Below, piece by piece: positions 35,061 through 48,119 of a stretch of 64,000 nucleotides of DNA (within the stretch, counting starts at the first letter, position 1; each line of letters begins with the position of its first letter). Position numbers and translations under genes: made by a program. Origin of the DNA: Circinella minor (Eukaryota; Mucoromycota; Mucoromycetes; Mucorales; Lichtheimiaceae). The notes beneath the pieces were generated by a model. It worked only from the letters and a program-made list of their open reading frames with translations, was not told the origin of the DNA and did not search any database. Location of the stretch: positions 1-64,000 of the forward strand of contig JAEPRB010000171.1 of NCBI GenBank assembly GCA_016758965.1, written 5' to 3'.

Positions 35061-38000
35061 GTAACTATTTATACAGTAGTTGATTCATTAAATATAGTAT
35101 AACTGTAGTAACTAATAAGATGGCTCGAATCAATCACCTTCTTTGGAAAAATGCTACGTATTTCCAATAATTCACTATTTTTTGTTTAATTAAAGAGCAC
35201 TTGACTGAAGGCTACCTGTTGAGAGCTCGTTAGTAATAATCTATATTGAAGTTGTTGAAAGCGGGAAAAAAAATAACAATGTCTTTTTTTGTCTTGTGGC
35301 CCATAATACTATTTTATTTTTAATAGAAGACAACCTCTTCCTGCCTCACTTTACAGTTACGCATAACACATACTGAAATAGAATTTTGTGACAAAAATGT
35401 GTAAATCAGTTTATGATATTAAACAATAATGTCTTTTAAAATTAAAAAATATATAGTTATCATAGAAAAAGAGCTAGATTGCTAGATATGGAAAGAAAAA
35501 TGCTGATTACACGAATTGTCCATTATCTTCAACAGTACTCAGTGTATCAGCGAAGCAACAGCAGTCTCCTCCGCATTACATACCTAGTACACTGCTCTAA
35601 AAGCAAGAACACTAATATAATTTGTAACAATTTCAGATCGAGTGTCTCTTTTAACAACAGAAAGTAGTTGTCGAGAATAATCAGTAAACAGAAAATATTA
35701 AATTATACGAGGCTGAGGAGACCGTTTTTACCTTTTAACAAATGCCACTTTGTTTCCTTTTTGTAAAAGACTAAAGGGTTTGTTTTTTATACAAATGTTA
35801 CTTTCAAGGTACAGTGGCGAAAAAAAAGGAAGGATATTGTCGGGGTTTTATGAATTACCAAAAACGTTAATTATAACGACCATTCGTCTTTTAATAATAG
35901 ATGATAGTAAATTTTCTTATCACTAACCAATAATAACATTGTTTGATGTACTGCATGATGTATCATGTGCGCATTTACAACAACAAAAGAGTTTGACTAA
36001 TAAATATATTGATAAATATGAAATACGTTTTTATCAAAATAATTTATTCTACATACACATATGTTTCTATACCCATATAGTATAAATTGTACGTAATTTG
36101 TCAATAATAATAATTATAATACGTATCTATCATCGTTCTCATAAAGAAGCTATTCTTTTTGCAGAATTTGTTGTTTCCGAGGAATTTTTTTTTCTTGTCT
36201 AATTTTATACTATTTGTTTTTATTATTATTACTATTTTAGTTATCAATAATAAAAACAACAAGGATGATAAATATCAAGGGTTTTTTTTGTACTCCTCAT
36301 CATTATCATTATCATCATCTCTTTTCCCACCTGGTAATAGTATTGCTAATCCAATATAAAAAGATGCATAATAAAACAAAATGCTTCTTAAGAATTAAAA
36401 ACAAACAAACAAACAACCATTTTTATTGTTGTTGTTTATAATGCATGGACACAATAAACTTTTGATAAAAAACAGATGGCAATCTGGAACAGGAAACCTT
36501 ATTCCGTGTATCGTAACCTTCCAAAAACACACAACACCCGTCAATACAAAGTATTAATTCACAAAAAAAATGTCAAAACCCTTGTTTTGTTTTTATTGTT
36601 ATTAATGAATTACATATGTTTTTTCTTATAATTAATTTGGTTCTTACTGTGACATAGAGATTAGAGAGCGGAGACACTAGTACTACAACACAGTTTACAG
36701 TACATCATGACTAATGATCATTAACTGTCGACTGGTTCAATGAAGTTTCAAATGAAACGCTTACTAACTTTTTTTATTTATAACTAAAAAAAAGTATTAT
36801 AATTAATATATAGATAACAAACAAAAGGAAAGAAAGAAGGTTATCTTTTTTTTTTCTTGTTTTGTTTTTATATACGTGTACAAATGAAGATTGAGGAAGA
36901 AAAGTATACTATCTTGATACTATCAACTGTCAGGTGAGCCAACTAGTATGAAACAAATTACGTTCTAAGTTACAGTATATACCTTATTTGTTAAACATGA
37001 AGTATACATTTATTTATTGATATGATCAACAACCAAAAAACGCCTTTTTTACCGCTATTGTCGTTATTATTCAACGACAACAAAATAATAATTGTCTCCG
37101 CAATTTGCCTAATCAGTAATAAGCGGCAAAACGAAAGAAAAATGTTTCTGCGCTCGGTCCTTGTTACTTCCCAAAAAGAGAGATATTATTCCGAGAACTG
37201 GTTCTCATAGCATTAGTGCGGGGGATGTAAGATCATATAAGGAAGGAGAAAGATAGAAGGAGTGAAGTTTTCAATAATACTATTTACCATTACAAACTAC
37301 TGCTTGTTAATGATGGATAAATGAGACATCTCTTCCTCCACCCCCAATTTTTTTTCACAGATTACAAAGTGCTCCCCTAAAAAAAAATCTTGCGCGCACT
37401 TCTCTAATCAAAAGATCCGCCAAATAATTACACATGAATAAAAATAACAAATTTTGATAAGATAAAAAAAATATTTTTCTTTATTGATATCAAAAGGCAT
37501 GCTATACTATTTCTTAATGTAGGTTTATCCTAAAATAAATTTCATTGATATGTTAACCAAGCACACACGTTGAAAAAATCTGACGGGATCTTCCGAATTC
37601 CTGTGTTACGACAAACAAGATGAATGATAAAGGAGAGCGATGCGTGTATATCCTAAAAGTGATATATTATACTTCAACAGTTATAGTAAGGGCAATAAAT
37701 AACTAAATAACTTTTTTTAAGTGTATAATATTAATATGAATTTATAAACTTGTTTACTTTACAGTTTTTTTTCTTCTTCTTTTTAAGCCATTATATTACG
37801 TTTATATGCTCCTTTTTGCGCTACAATACATGGAATATAAGCCAAAAAAGGAGAAGGCGAAAAAAAAAATAAAGAGGTTATTGTCTATTGTTGTTAATGA
37901 TGATCAATTAGGTCGAATGAGAGCAATCGGAATTTAATAAGACGTGTATTTGCGATATTTGAATGATATATGCGTCATTTATCGGATGAGATCCAATCAT

Positions 38001-39433
38001 CTTTCTGATTTGATATAATCCTTTCTCCCCCCCAAAACCCCCACCATCCTTTTCACATACGCCAAGCCACGTATTGATGATAAATACATTCTATATATGA
38101 GAACATAGAAAGAATTATAATTTGTATACAGCTCTCATTATCACAAAATATGTATTACTTCATATTATTAGTAAATATTGTTTGGTGTGAATGTAAAGAG
38201 ATGTCTTTTTTTTTCTTGGGGGGGGGGTTAAAAAGGTAAAATTGACTAAGTGTGAGCATTTTTTTTAAAAAAAAGATTAATGATGAAGCAGATGTCTATC
38301 TGCTCATTCATTTGCTGCAGAAAAAAAAAGACATAATAAAGTTTAAAGAAAACCTCACACAGATCTCGTTTCGGAGTTGGTTATCTTTGTCAGATGCAAA
38401 AAGTCTATCATTCATGATACACCACAGCAACCAACCAAACTTCTTGCTTTAACATAGAAAACCATAAATCTCCATGGTAATCAACTAAAAATAGTGTATA
38501 ATTTTCTCACTTAATCATGGATTACAAGGGCAAAAGATTGACAGCCAAAAAAAAATAATAATTTAAAGATAACGCTTTTTTTTTCTTAATTACAAATCAG
38601 ATTGTTCACTCGGATCTCATTAATGTTACTATCTTTTTTTTTTTTTCGAGGCCCTTTTTTTTTATTTTGTTATTAGTATTTGATGTTATTGGTTTTATTT
38701 TTTTCGGTTCCTGATCCAAAATGTGAATATGTTTTGGTGGCAATGATTTAATCAGAGTTTTGAAAAAGGATTAGTGCAAATGAATCACGAGTCACGGATA
38801 TCTATCGATTTGAGGGGTTTTTGTTAACAAGAGGAGGGATCGTTATATTACAAGCAAAAGAGAGCGAGAAGGGGGGGGGAGGATGGAAAAAGACGGGGGA
38901 GTAGTTTGTTTAAAGAGGGAAGAGGGAAATAGACGATTTCCGCGGGATAGAACAATCTTATCACAATGTGGAGTTCCAAAAGTGTCGTTATCAGTCTGCA
39001 ATCAAGCCAATCAGAGTTCAAAGACTACGAAAAGATAAAAGGAAAGTTTTTTTTGTTCCGACGCAACCCATTTTTATCCTTTTTCTCTTTTTTTATTTTT
39101 CTACAAATTTTTATTTTTTTTTTGTTCAAAACTACTTTTGCTTTTTTCAATTTATAGTTATTGTGAAAAGTTTCTCTGGGTATGTCTATATGCACTTATT
39201 ATTATTTTTTATTAATGAAATGAGAGAGAGATAGAAAAAAAATATAGCTCTGATTTTTAGTTAGTTAAAAAGGAAACTAAATGAAAAAAAAGAGAGAAAA
39301 AAAACAAACTGAGACCAAAAATAACTAGAATATTAACAAGTTTCAATAATTTGATTATTTTAGTTATAAGCGAGTAAATTACACGTAAACTCTTAGCAAC
39401 AGCAAGAAAAAAACCCCAACCAATCCATCCACC
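35061..39433. other. Long gene-free interval upstream of the SRE-like gene
   Basis: About 4.4 kb with no supported gene. It is AT-rich with scattered A/T homopolymers and short frames. The last 600 bases form the probable promoter and leader of the GATA factor, with a G-rich patch at 38868-38905, a TTATCA (GATA-type) site at 38958-38963 and pyrimidine-rich stretches at 39060-39130. The leader seems long, because the next upstream ATG frames are short and out of context. Confidence 0.45.
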
Positions 39434-41116
39434 ATGACGGTCAAGTCACCTTTTTATAACAAGCCCTCGACCGCAACAAGTGTGGATTCGTGCCACAAAT
39501 GCCCCTTAGATTTTACTACACAACCCAAGGACTCCAATGTAGTACCGGTTTCTATTTCCGTCAATGAAGCCCAGATTTCTCACTCTGGCATCGAGCAATT
39601 GCAAGTCACAACAGATCGTTCCAACAGTAACATTAACAATGTCGCTGAACCGTGCAGCTCCAGTGCTGCGAAATCGGATATTGGAAATGTATCCGTCACT
39701 TCGTGCTCGAATTGTGGTACCACCACTACCCCTCTTTGGAGACGTTCCCCAAAAGGTGAAACAATCTGTAATGCTTGTGGTCTTTATCTTAAAGCCCGTA
39801 ATACAACACGTCCACCATGGTTGAAACGTAACTCTACCAAACGTCCAACTCCATCAACACCTGTCGCGTTAGCTCCTGCACCACCTACATCAACACCTAT
39901 CGTATCACGTATTTCACCAGTACCTATTCAACAACAACAAATCATCATCGACAAAATGATTAATGCACCATCTCCTACATCGTCAACTACTTCCATTTGT
40001 GATAAATGTACCGATGATTGTACTGAAAATAACTGTCAACGTTCATCACTTTCATGCGCTAATTGTAATACAACAACAACACCACTTTGGCGTCGTGATG
40101 CACAGGGTAATACAATCTGTAATGCTTGTGGTCTTTATTATAAGTTGCATAATGTCCATCGTCCCATGACCATGAAACGTTCGATTATTAAGCGTCGTAA
40201 ACGCGTGACTGTTTCTAGTTTGGCTGCGCAGCAAAACGGTTATTCTTGTTCATCATCTTCTGACGAAAGTGATATTGACGGTCGTAAACGTAAGGCTTCG
40301 TCCCATGATGATTATCGTCCTGCCAAGCGTATGATGGAATTACCTGTTTTAGCCGCAAAATATCCTATGCGTCCTTTATTGCCACATCAACCATCATCAC
40401 CACCAGCCATCATTGCACCAAAACCACCTTTATCAGCATCAGCACCACCTTCATCTTCAACTCAAAATGAAGCTCGTCTTGATCCTGTTGAACCGGATGC
40501 TTTTCAAAAACGGCCTATGCATTTACCTTCTCCACCAATGAAGCCTGTTTCCAACATCGCACAGCTTTTGAACCCAGACAAGGAAAGTAAATCGCGCTGT
40601 TCGTTGCCATCAATTTCATTGCCTAGTCTTCCATCACCTCCGTTGACCGCGCATGAAATGTTCAAGGAACCTACTTCACCTGGTGCTGTAAAGCAACAAC
40701 AAGAGCGGCCTAAACAAGATAATAATAGCAACAGTAACAATCAAAATTCATCTGCAGTAGCAGCCGCAGCTGCATTAGCAACTGTTTCTGCTTTATTAAA
40801 TCCAACTGTCAATCCTCAACAAACACATCAAATGCTTGAAGCTCATCGTCATGAATTGCAGCGTGAAGTTACCAACCTGACTTCTCTTTTAACGCGTACA
40901 ACTGCCATGTTACAAAATTTGGATCAAGTTATGGCTGTCGCTGGCACTGTTGATCAACAAAAAAATTCTGGTGTGGCCAATGCGCTTATGTCATTATTTG
41001 CCTTGGCAAATAATAATAACAAGAATAACAATAAGGAAGAACATATGCCTCTTACTCCTCCTTCCGATCATCATCATCATCATCATCAACGTCGTTCTAT
41101 GGATGCTCGTGTCTAA
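39434..41116 (+). CDS. SRE/SreA-type double GATA zinc-finger transcription factor
   Basis: A single exon of 560 residues starting in a good context (ACCATGA). Two GATA fingers are intact: CSNCGTTTTPLWRR to CNACG (about 91-116) with GLYLKARNTTRP, and CANCNTTTTPLWRR to CNACG (about 208-233) with GLYYKLHNVHRP and the basic tail KRSIIKRRKR. The first-finger LYLKARN and second-finger YYKLHNVHRP signatures are those of fungal iron regulators (SreA, SRE, Urbs1, Fep1), which repress siderophore and iron-uptake genes when iron is replete. Between the fingers lies a Cys-rich linker, CDKCTDDCTENNC (about 189-201), the place where these proteins bind iron or an iron-sulfur cluster, though its spacing differs from the ascomycete form. 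The C-terminal part is P/S/Q-rich with a short coiled-coil-like region (about 465-500) and a six-His run. Confidence 0.9.
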   Translation: MTVKSPFYNKPSTATSVDSCHKCPLDFTTQPKDSNVVPVSISVNEAQISHSGIEQLQVTTDRSNSNINNVAEPCSSSAAKSDIGNVSVTSCSNCGTTTTPLWRRSPKGETICNACGLYLKARNTTRPPWLKRNSTKRPTPSTPVALAPAPPTSTPIVSRISPVPIQQQQIIIDKMINAPSPTSSTTSICDKCTDDCTENNCQRSSLSCANCNTTTTPLWRRDAQGNTICNACGLYYKLHNVHRPMTMKRSIIKRRKRVTVSSLAAQQNGYSCSSSSDESDIDGRKRKASSHDDYRPAKRMMELPVLAAKYPMRPLLPHQPSSPPAIIAPKPPLSASAPPSSSTQNEARLDPVEPDAFQKRPMHLPSPPMKPVSNIAQLLNPDKESKSRCSLPSISLPSLPSPPLTAHEMFKEPTSPGAVKQQQERPKQDNNSNSNNQNSSAVAAAAALATVSALLNPTVNPQQTHQMLEAHRHELQREVTNLTSLLTRTTAMLQNLDQVMAVAGTVDQQKNSGVANALMSLFALANNNNKNNNKEEHMPLTPPSDHHHHHHQRRSMDARV

Positions 41117-42185
41117 ACAAAAACATGATAAAATATCTTATTAATCGTAAATTCTACTATTAGTTTTATTATTACCATTATCATTTATTACCATTTAGTT
41201 TATACTTTTTTTTCCTTCCTCCTTTGTTCCCCACATGATTATTAAATTTCCTTTTGAAGAAGAATAAAAAATGTTAAAGTTACTTATTTTTAAAAGAGTT
41301 AAGAGAACCTTGATTGTGGGATTGTTTTAGTTAGAGTAAAAGAATAATAGAGAATAAGTTATTTAGTTTGTGCGTGGATTCCTTTATGAGAGTGTGGGGA
41401 AACGCATGTGAAACCATATGTATATGGAAGAGCTATACGGAGGTTGTCGGGTTCGGGGTTTACAGATATAGTTCTTTACCCACTCCACTTTTTGACTAAG
41501 GGTTACTCTTATGCTTCTGAAAATGTGGGGGAGATACAGATGAATGGGGGGATGTTATTCTTTTTTTTTTTTTTTTTTAAAAAAAAAGATAATTTTATTG
41601 CGTGATTATTATTATTACCGGTATCAAATACATATGTCTCGTAATAATGATTAATGGTGGCGATAGAACAAGAAATTTAAATAGAAAATAGAATGATAAA
41701 AAAATAATCTGAAACGTCAGTCCTCATAAAATATGTTCAAGAAAAAGAGATATACAGTGACAAAGAATAAATTATATCATGAGATGACAAAGAGGGAAAC
41801 CAGTGTCAAGCGGTAATAAACTATCACATAAGCACGGTTGAAAACAACTTGGTAAGAGCGGAGTAATCGATGCTTTGTTGCTGACTCCACATTATTATTA
41901 CTCAAGCTCATAAAAAATGATAATGCACTCATTATTTATCGTCTCACACACTCATAAAAGCACTCGCATCATCTTCCAAAAAAAAAAAAAAATCATTTCG
42001 CTTAAAACCTCATCCTCTTTTTTTTTTTTTGGAACCGATCCTTTTTTTTTTCTTTTCTTTTCTCTTTTCACTTTTTTTACACTCCCTCTCTTCTCTTTTC
42101 TTCTCTTCCTTCCCCACACTTCTTTTTAAAGAAAAAAATATATGGGATAGCGTTTTATATTATTTTATTATTATATTAAATAACA
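41117..42185. other. Intergenic region between the GATA and bHLH genes
   Basis: About 1.07 kb: the 3' flank of the GATA gene followed by the bHLH promoter. A T-run/A-run palindrome occurs near 41561-41588, and a dense T/C tract (about 42005-42125) precedes the bHLH start codon. No gene is visible. Confidence 0.5.
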
Positions 42186-43667
42186 ATGTCTGAACAACAA
42201 ATTGTAATGGATGAAAATTATGACCCTAAGCATAAGGCGTCGAGTATTACTAGTATAACTAGTACTTCAACAAATTGTAGTGCTCCTTCTTTTTATTCTG
42301 GACATGATACAACTGAAAGTGTTTACGACCCCGAGGATAATGGTCCATTTGATGGTAAATTTCTATTATAAGTAAAAAAAAAAGAAACTAATCTGACACA
42401 TTTATATAAGTAATTCTCAGATGCTAAATAATAATCATAAATTATTTTTATAATAATAGGATTCGATCCAACACCTAGCCTTGCCATCCCTGCCGATGAT
42501 GATTATTATCTTCAAGCAAAACAAGAACCTCAACCAGAATATCATGATTTACTCGAAACATTTTTTGACATGGGATCTCTAGTAAGCTTAAGATTAATTT
42601 GTATAGATATATTTTTTTCACACTGAAAACATTTTGACTGATTTAAATAAATTTATTCTTTTTAGGGACATCAGGAAAATCACGTTGGTCCTACAATCGT
42701 GACCCCACCTGAGCCTATTTATCTTCAGCAAACTAATATGTCACGAAAACGTCGACCCTCTGATGCATCATTGCCTGAATATCATCATAATCGACGATTT
42801 ACTGAGCTTTCTAACCCTGCTACTTTACAACACCGTCAACAACAGCCTGAACCTATTATTCTTCAGCAACAAGAGCAAGATGAAGATGAAGATGAACAAA
42901 AACCTTTACAACTTGTTCGACAATCTTCTATTACTACTAATAAAACATCACAACAAACTGAACATCAGCAACAACAACAAAGAGCGCGTGAACTTCTCAC
43001 AGATGAAGAACGAAGAGCAAATCATATTGCATCCGAACAAAAACGACGCAATACCATCCGTAATGGTTTTAAAGAATTGACAGACATTATTCCCACATTG
43101 AAAAATATTAATAATTCAAAAAGTACTATTTTATTCAAAGCTGTTGAATATGTTCGACATCTTGAAAAGCGAAATCGTGGTTTACGTGAAAAATTAGCTT
43201 CTTTACAACTTCGTCTTGAAGTAGAAGGTCGTATGGTTATGAACCGTGCTTCTTTTTATCGTCATAGTAACGGCTCATCAAGTTCCACTGCATCTAGTGC
43301 ACATCATAGTAGGTCCCATCATCAAATGGCACCTGAAACTTTGGCAGCCTTGATGGCTCATAAGAATCAACAAAAACAATTGGAAATGTTACAGCACCAG
43401 CTTCGGTTACAACAAGAACTTTTGACCAAGCATAATATCAAATACCCACAACCTTCTACTTCACATTCAATATCTACCGCTTCTGCTTTGGTTGTTCCTG
43501 CTGATGTTCGTCGTCATGGTGCTCTTGATGCTCCAAGTTTCATTATTCCAGCCGATGAAGAGTATGGTAATGAAACTGCTCAACGTGAACATCTCTTAAA
43601 GTTACATCCTTTTTATCATCAAAAATCGTCTCCTGCATCTATTCCCTCATCTGCATATCGACATTAA
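42186..43667 (+). CDS. bHLH (leucine-zipper-like) transcription factor
   Basis: Three exons, 42186-42354, 42460-42581 and 42666-43667, give 430 residues. The bHLH domain (about 210-262) has a basic region RRANHIASEQKRRNTIRNGF with the His, Glu and Arg that contact E-box DNA, a first helix ending in FKELTDIIPTL, a loop with NINNSKSTIL and a second helix KAVEYVRHLEKRN. The second helix runs on into a heptad-like LREKLASLQLRLEVEG, giving a zipper-like extension. The flanks are Q/E/H/S-rich. The RRANHIASEQKRR basic region resembles fungal E-box factors of the Ino4/MLX-like group, but the exact orthologue is not certain. It follows the GATA gene in the same direction. Confidence 0.9.
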
Positions 43668-45045
43668 GTAGCTAAAAATTAAACCATTTCTCCCTCATCT
43701 TATCGTCAAAAACTCTTACTTTAAACTATCTATATCTTCCCTATCTTTTCTATTTCTCTTTTCTCACCTCACCCACATGCACAGTATAACATATCACAAT
43801 ACATAATTAACACATTCGTATTTCAAAAAGTTGGATAAGACAAAAAACAAACTTTTTTCATTTCAATTTTTTCATGATTACCCGAATTAACTCTTTTTCC
43901 CCCTATCCTCTATGTAGCAGTAGTTTTCCTATACATCTATCACCACTCTATCTGTATGATCACCCCCCATAGTTTTTCTTTTGCATTTTTCGCTATATCG
44001 TTTTTCCTTCTTTTTTTTTTTTTATCTATATATACTATCATCTGTTCATTGATATTTTTTTTTCTTTATGTGTTCTGACTGAAAAAAATAAAAAATAAAA
44101 AAAATCATTTTTTGAGTCCTCATCATTGAATTCTATAATTCTATTACTGTGCGCTACTTATTGTGTATACTTCTTTTTTCTTTTTTTTTTTTTTTTTTTT
44201 TTTTTTTGGCTCGGGTTCGGTTCGGTCTCCACGAATTTTCGTGTTCCATCATTTATTTTTCGGTTCATTGTTTTGAGTAAAAAAGTGTTAATAAGAAAAT
44301 GGATCGACTTCGGGGCTTATTATTATTATTATAACTCCATTTCCTCGGAAGACAGAAATAGGTTGTTTATTACATCCAATGAAATATACGTTTATGACAA
44401 ATGTCACTTCCTCTAATGTTTATATATGTGTTCAAAATATGTAACAAGATTAATTCATTGCCTATTTTGTTTAAGAACTCCCACGGTATTATAATATTAA
44501 CTTGGAGAAAAAAAATGTACTCCACAATTTTGTTTCTTTCGTAGTAAAAAAGAACACGTTCTTACTATCTCACCCCCCAAAAAGAAGAAAAATGCCGACT
44601 TTTTTTTTGACAGGTTTCTTTTATTTTATTTTTGCTACAAGCAAATAAGAAATTTTTATTCGGGAAGTCAATGGCAAAATAATCAACCATTTTTTTTTCA
44701 AAAAAAAAAAAAGAACAAATCTTTTTTCCATTTGGAGAGCAGGGTAACGGTTGCGTGTCCCAAAAAAAAAAATTGGACCGGGGTTTTTTTTGTGCTGGTC
44801 CAAAGGGAGGAAACAGAAAGTTGAGTGAGGAAAGGGAAAGAGGAAGAGACAGTAAAGTTTAGCAAAGCCTCTTTTCCTTTGTACCAAGCCTCCCAAAGTA
44901 AGCCACCAAGCTAAACGGAGGTAAAGTAATATATATGTGAAATAGACTTTATATAATATAGTATAATATATATACATAACACATAAACGCATAACAACTT
45001 ACGAACAATATTTATATAATATGTTTAGTATTTCAAATAAAAATA
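43668..45045. other. Intergenic region upstream of the Myb-C2H2 gene
   Basis: About 1.38 kb. A 27-base T run lies at 44181-44207. An imperfect inverted repeat (TTGGACC near 44772 and GGTCCAA near 44798-44804) flanks a T run in the presumptive promoter. The 123-codon minus-strand frame at 44621-44992 is hydrophobic AT-rich translation and is not supported as a gene. Confidence 0.45.
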
Positions 45046-47519
45046 ATGGCACGAGTTCACCTCTTCGCCGAAAGCAGCAATCGAAGACGATCGCAACATC
45101 AAGATCATGAATTGAATCGATTTGTTAAACCTTCAACACCTCCTGTACCTACCACTGTTGTTATACCTCCTTCAACTCCTTCTCCTACTCCTCCAACAAT
45201 AACGGAAAACTCATTAGATGTTACAGTGCAGTCACCTCAACAACAACAACAAAAACAAGAACATTTATCACCGTCAACTTCAAATCATAATAATACAGTT
45301 GCAGATACATTGGCTACTTTGACAGCTATATTACAAAATGTTCAACAGGTTGCTGCTGAAGTGTCTCAACAAAACAATAATAATAACACTAATGGAGATA
45401 TCAACGATGTTGTCAATGTAGTTGCTGCTCATTTAACTTCTAAACCAGGTTTGTATAAATTTTTTTAATATGAGTTTAGAAATATTACCAAGTACGAAAA
45501 AAAAAAACTCATTGTAATTATTTAATTTATTATAGATTCACTTGAAGGATTAAAAGATAAAACATATGAACAACAACAACATTTATTACAAAGTTTATTA
45601 TCATCAACGACAACTACTACGTCTTCAACGACTGGACAAGAAAACAATAATAATGAGCATCACCACCACCACCACCATCAACATGAACAACCACAAGAAA
45701 GGAAAAAATCAACAGATTGGCTTGATCAAGCTACAGCAGCAACAGCATTACAAATGTTGGGATTAGCACATCAACAAGAAGGAGAAGATCAACAAGATAA
45801 TAGTAAAGAAATTTCGTCTTCTTCCTTACAACCACCAATATCACCGTCATCCAATGATAATAATAATAATGACACAACAGCGACAATAACAAAAGATGGT
45901 GAAGATCAAGAAATGACAGATAGTAATGTCATGCTTATAGCTAATTATCCAGGTCTTGCACAAGCAGCTGTAGATGCACTCGAACTTCAAAAACAACAAG
46001 ATAATACAAGTGATGATCAGGGTTATAAACGTGGTAGTTGGACTACAGAAGAAGATGATTTATTAATTGCTGGCATCAAACAATTTGGATATGGACGATG
46101 GAAAGAAATTGCTAGCATGATACCGGGTCGAAAAGGCAAACAATTAAAACAACGATGGGATAATTCATTATCAAGTAAATATGTTGATACTGAATGGCTT
46201 CGAAGTAAAATCCAAGAAAAAGAAGATGAATGGCAACAAGATATTGATGTAGAAGGTTCAGCTCCACCTTCACCGAATCGTCAAAACCAAAATAATAATA
46301 ATAATAATAGTAATAATAATACGACGGCGACAGATCATGAAACACAAAATGCTGTAGACATTCTTCAAAAAATTACTGAAAAAGCAAAAGAGGGCAACCA
46401 TGAAGCTATTGAAGCATTATTATCACAAGCATTATTAGGCACAATGAATACAACTTCATCTGAACCTCTCGGAACATCATCATCATCTTCAACAAACAAT
46501 GGAACAACTGTAGATTCACAGCAACAGCAACAACATAATCAACAACCTGCACTTAATTTCGCAGATGCTGCTGCTTTAGCTTTATATGCACAGCAACAAT
46601 ATACTCGTCGTGATGATGAAACTACTGATACTACCACTGCTGCTACCACTACAACTGTCGCCACCAATAATAATAATAACACTAATAACAACAACACTTC
46701 TTCTCCTTCTTCTCCTTCCAATTCAACAAATAACGCACCTCTTTCCATTCTATCCAATCACCCTTATTTCCTTTCAAACCCTTTTGCACAAACCGGTAAT
46801 GATAATGCAGCAGCAATAGCAGCAGCTGTAGCTGCCATGGCAACTAGTCAACATTTCCAGATACCAAATAATAACAGTACAACGCCTACTACAAGTGCCA
46901 CAGCCCCTACTACCCCAACATCACCTTCTGTATCATCATCCTCATTAACATCATCGAATAATAACAACGGTAATAATAATAATAATGCTACCAAACCAGC
47001 CCCTCGATCTACTCCTGGTCATAAACGTCGACGATCAGATCCAGCACTTGCTGATACTCAATCGGCAGCCATGTCTATTTATGCATCAGCTGCTCCAATA
47101 ACAACAACGATCAACAATCAAACACAAACGGTTTATCCATGTTTGTTCCCTAATTGTGGCAAAACTTTTGCTCGATTATATAATCTCAAGAGTCATTCTC
47201 GAACGCATACAGATGATCGTCCATTTATTTGTTCCGTTTGTCATACAGCATTTAGTAGAAACCATGATTTAAAACGACATGCAAAGATACATGGAGGTGA
47301 TAAACCACATAAATGTTTGGGTTGTAATAAGACATTCTCAAGGTAATTAAATAATAGTAATTTGATCCTTTTGAGTTACAAAATGGCTAATAATAATAAC
47401 AATAACATATCGTATACCCTATACTAATCAAAAATGATAATACTTATAATAATAGATTGGATGCACTTAAACGACATAAAAGTAATCAACGTAATAAGGC
47501 AACATGTTTAGCACCATAA
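45046..47519 (+). CDS. Protein with one Myb/SANT repeat and three C2H2-type zinc fingers
   Basis: Three exons, 45046-45448, 45536-47342 and 47456-47519, give 757 residues. A single Myb/SANT repeat (about 298-350) reads RGSWTTEEDDLLIAGIKQFG, YGRWKEIASMIPGRKGKQ and KQRWDNSLSSKY, with the three spaced aromatic positions of a DNA-binding Myb repeat. At the C-terminus (about 668-757) lie fingers CLFPNCGKTFAR...H..H, CSVCHTAFSR...HAKIH and CLGCNKTFSRLDALKRH. The third lacks a normal second His and ends with a Cys, so it may be C2HC or incomplete. Long Q, N, T and H runs fill the rest. It is a likely nuclear DNA-binding regulator; the combination of Myb and C2H2 domains is uncommon. The first intron donor is GTTTGT, weaker than its neighbours, but phase agrees. 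Confidence 0.85.
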
Positions 47520-48119
47520 AAAAACACGAACAAAATAATTTGCATTTACATATATACACGCACCACACAAAACAAAACATGCCACATGCATATTAATTTT
47601 CACTTATATACTTTCTTCCTCCCTCTTTCCTTCTCGTCCTCACTTCCTCACGTATTCTTTATATTGCATCTCATCATTCCTCCTTTTCATTAATCCTCTT
47701 TCTTTTTTTTCTTTATAATCTATTTGGATTATTATTGAAATCATTTCCACAAAAAAAAGTGGTTCCTTTGCTTTGAAATATATATATATATATAATTTGA
47801 CTTTTCAAAAAAAATCTTTATTAATTATCATTGTCATTTTATAGAAAAGGTGATGAGGGAACACTATAATAGAACTTTTTCTTTATTAGGTGTCGTAAGG
47901 AAAAAAAAAAGAGCAAAGAGATAGAAGCTGAAGATGAATATTATATTTTTATGTGTTATTAAAAACAAAAGTTTTCGCAATTACACTATATAATAATTAT
48001 TTTTTATTGGAGGGATTTGATAAACATACCCACGAAAATAGAAGAAGAAAGGAATGGATGTAAAGTTTTTTTTTTTTTTTTTTGAAAAAAAACAAAAAAA
48101 AAGGGTATTATTTGTTTGA
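47520..48119. other. Convergent 3' region of the Myb-C2H2 and CUL3 genes
   Basis: A 600-bp gap between converging stop codons, T-rich then A-rich, with homopolymer runs near 48065-48105. No gene is visible. Confidence 0.5.

Noticed and set aside
38966..39234. Two overlapping plus-strand frames upstream of the GATA gene
   Set aside because: They consist largely of F, K and I from T/A runs and occupy the probable leader; treated as chance frames.
44621..44992. 123-codon minus-strand frame upstream of the Myb-C2H2 gene
   Set aside because: Hydrophobic, homopolymer-derived residues across T runs, no domain or splice context; it fits promoter DNA better.
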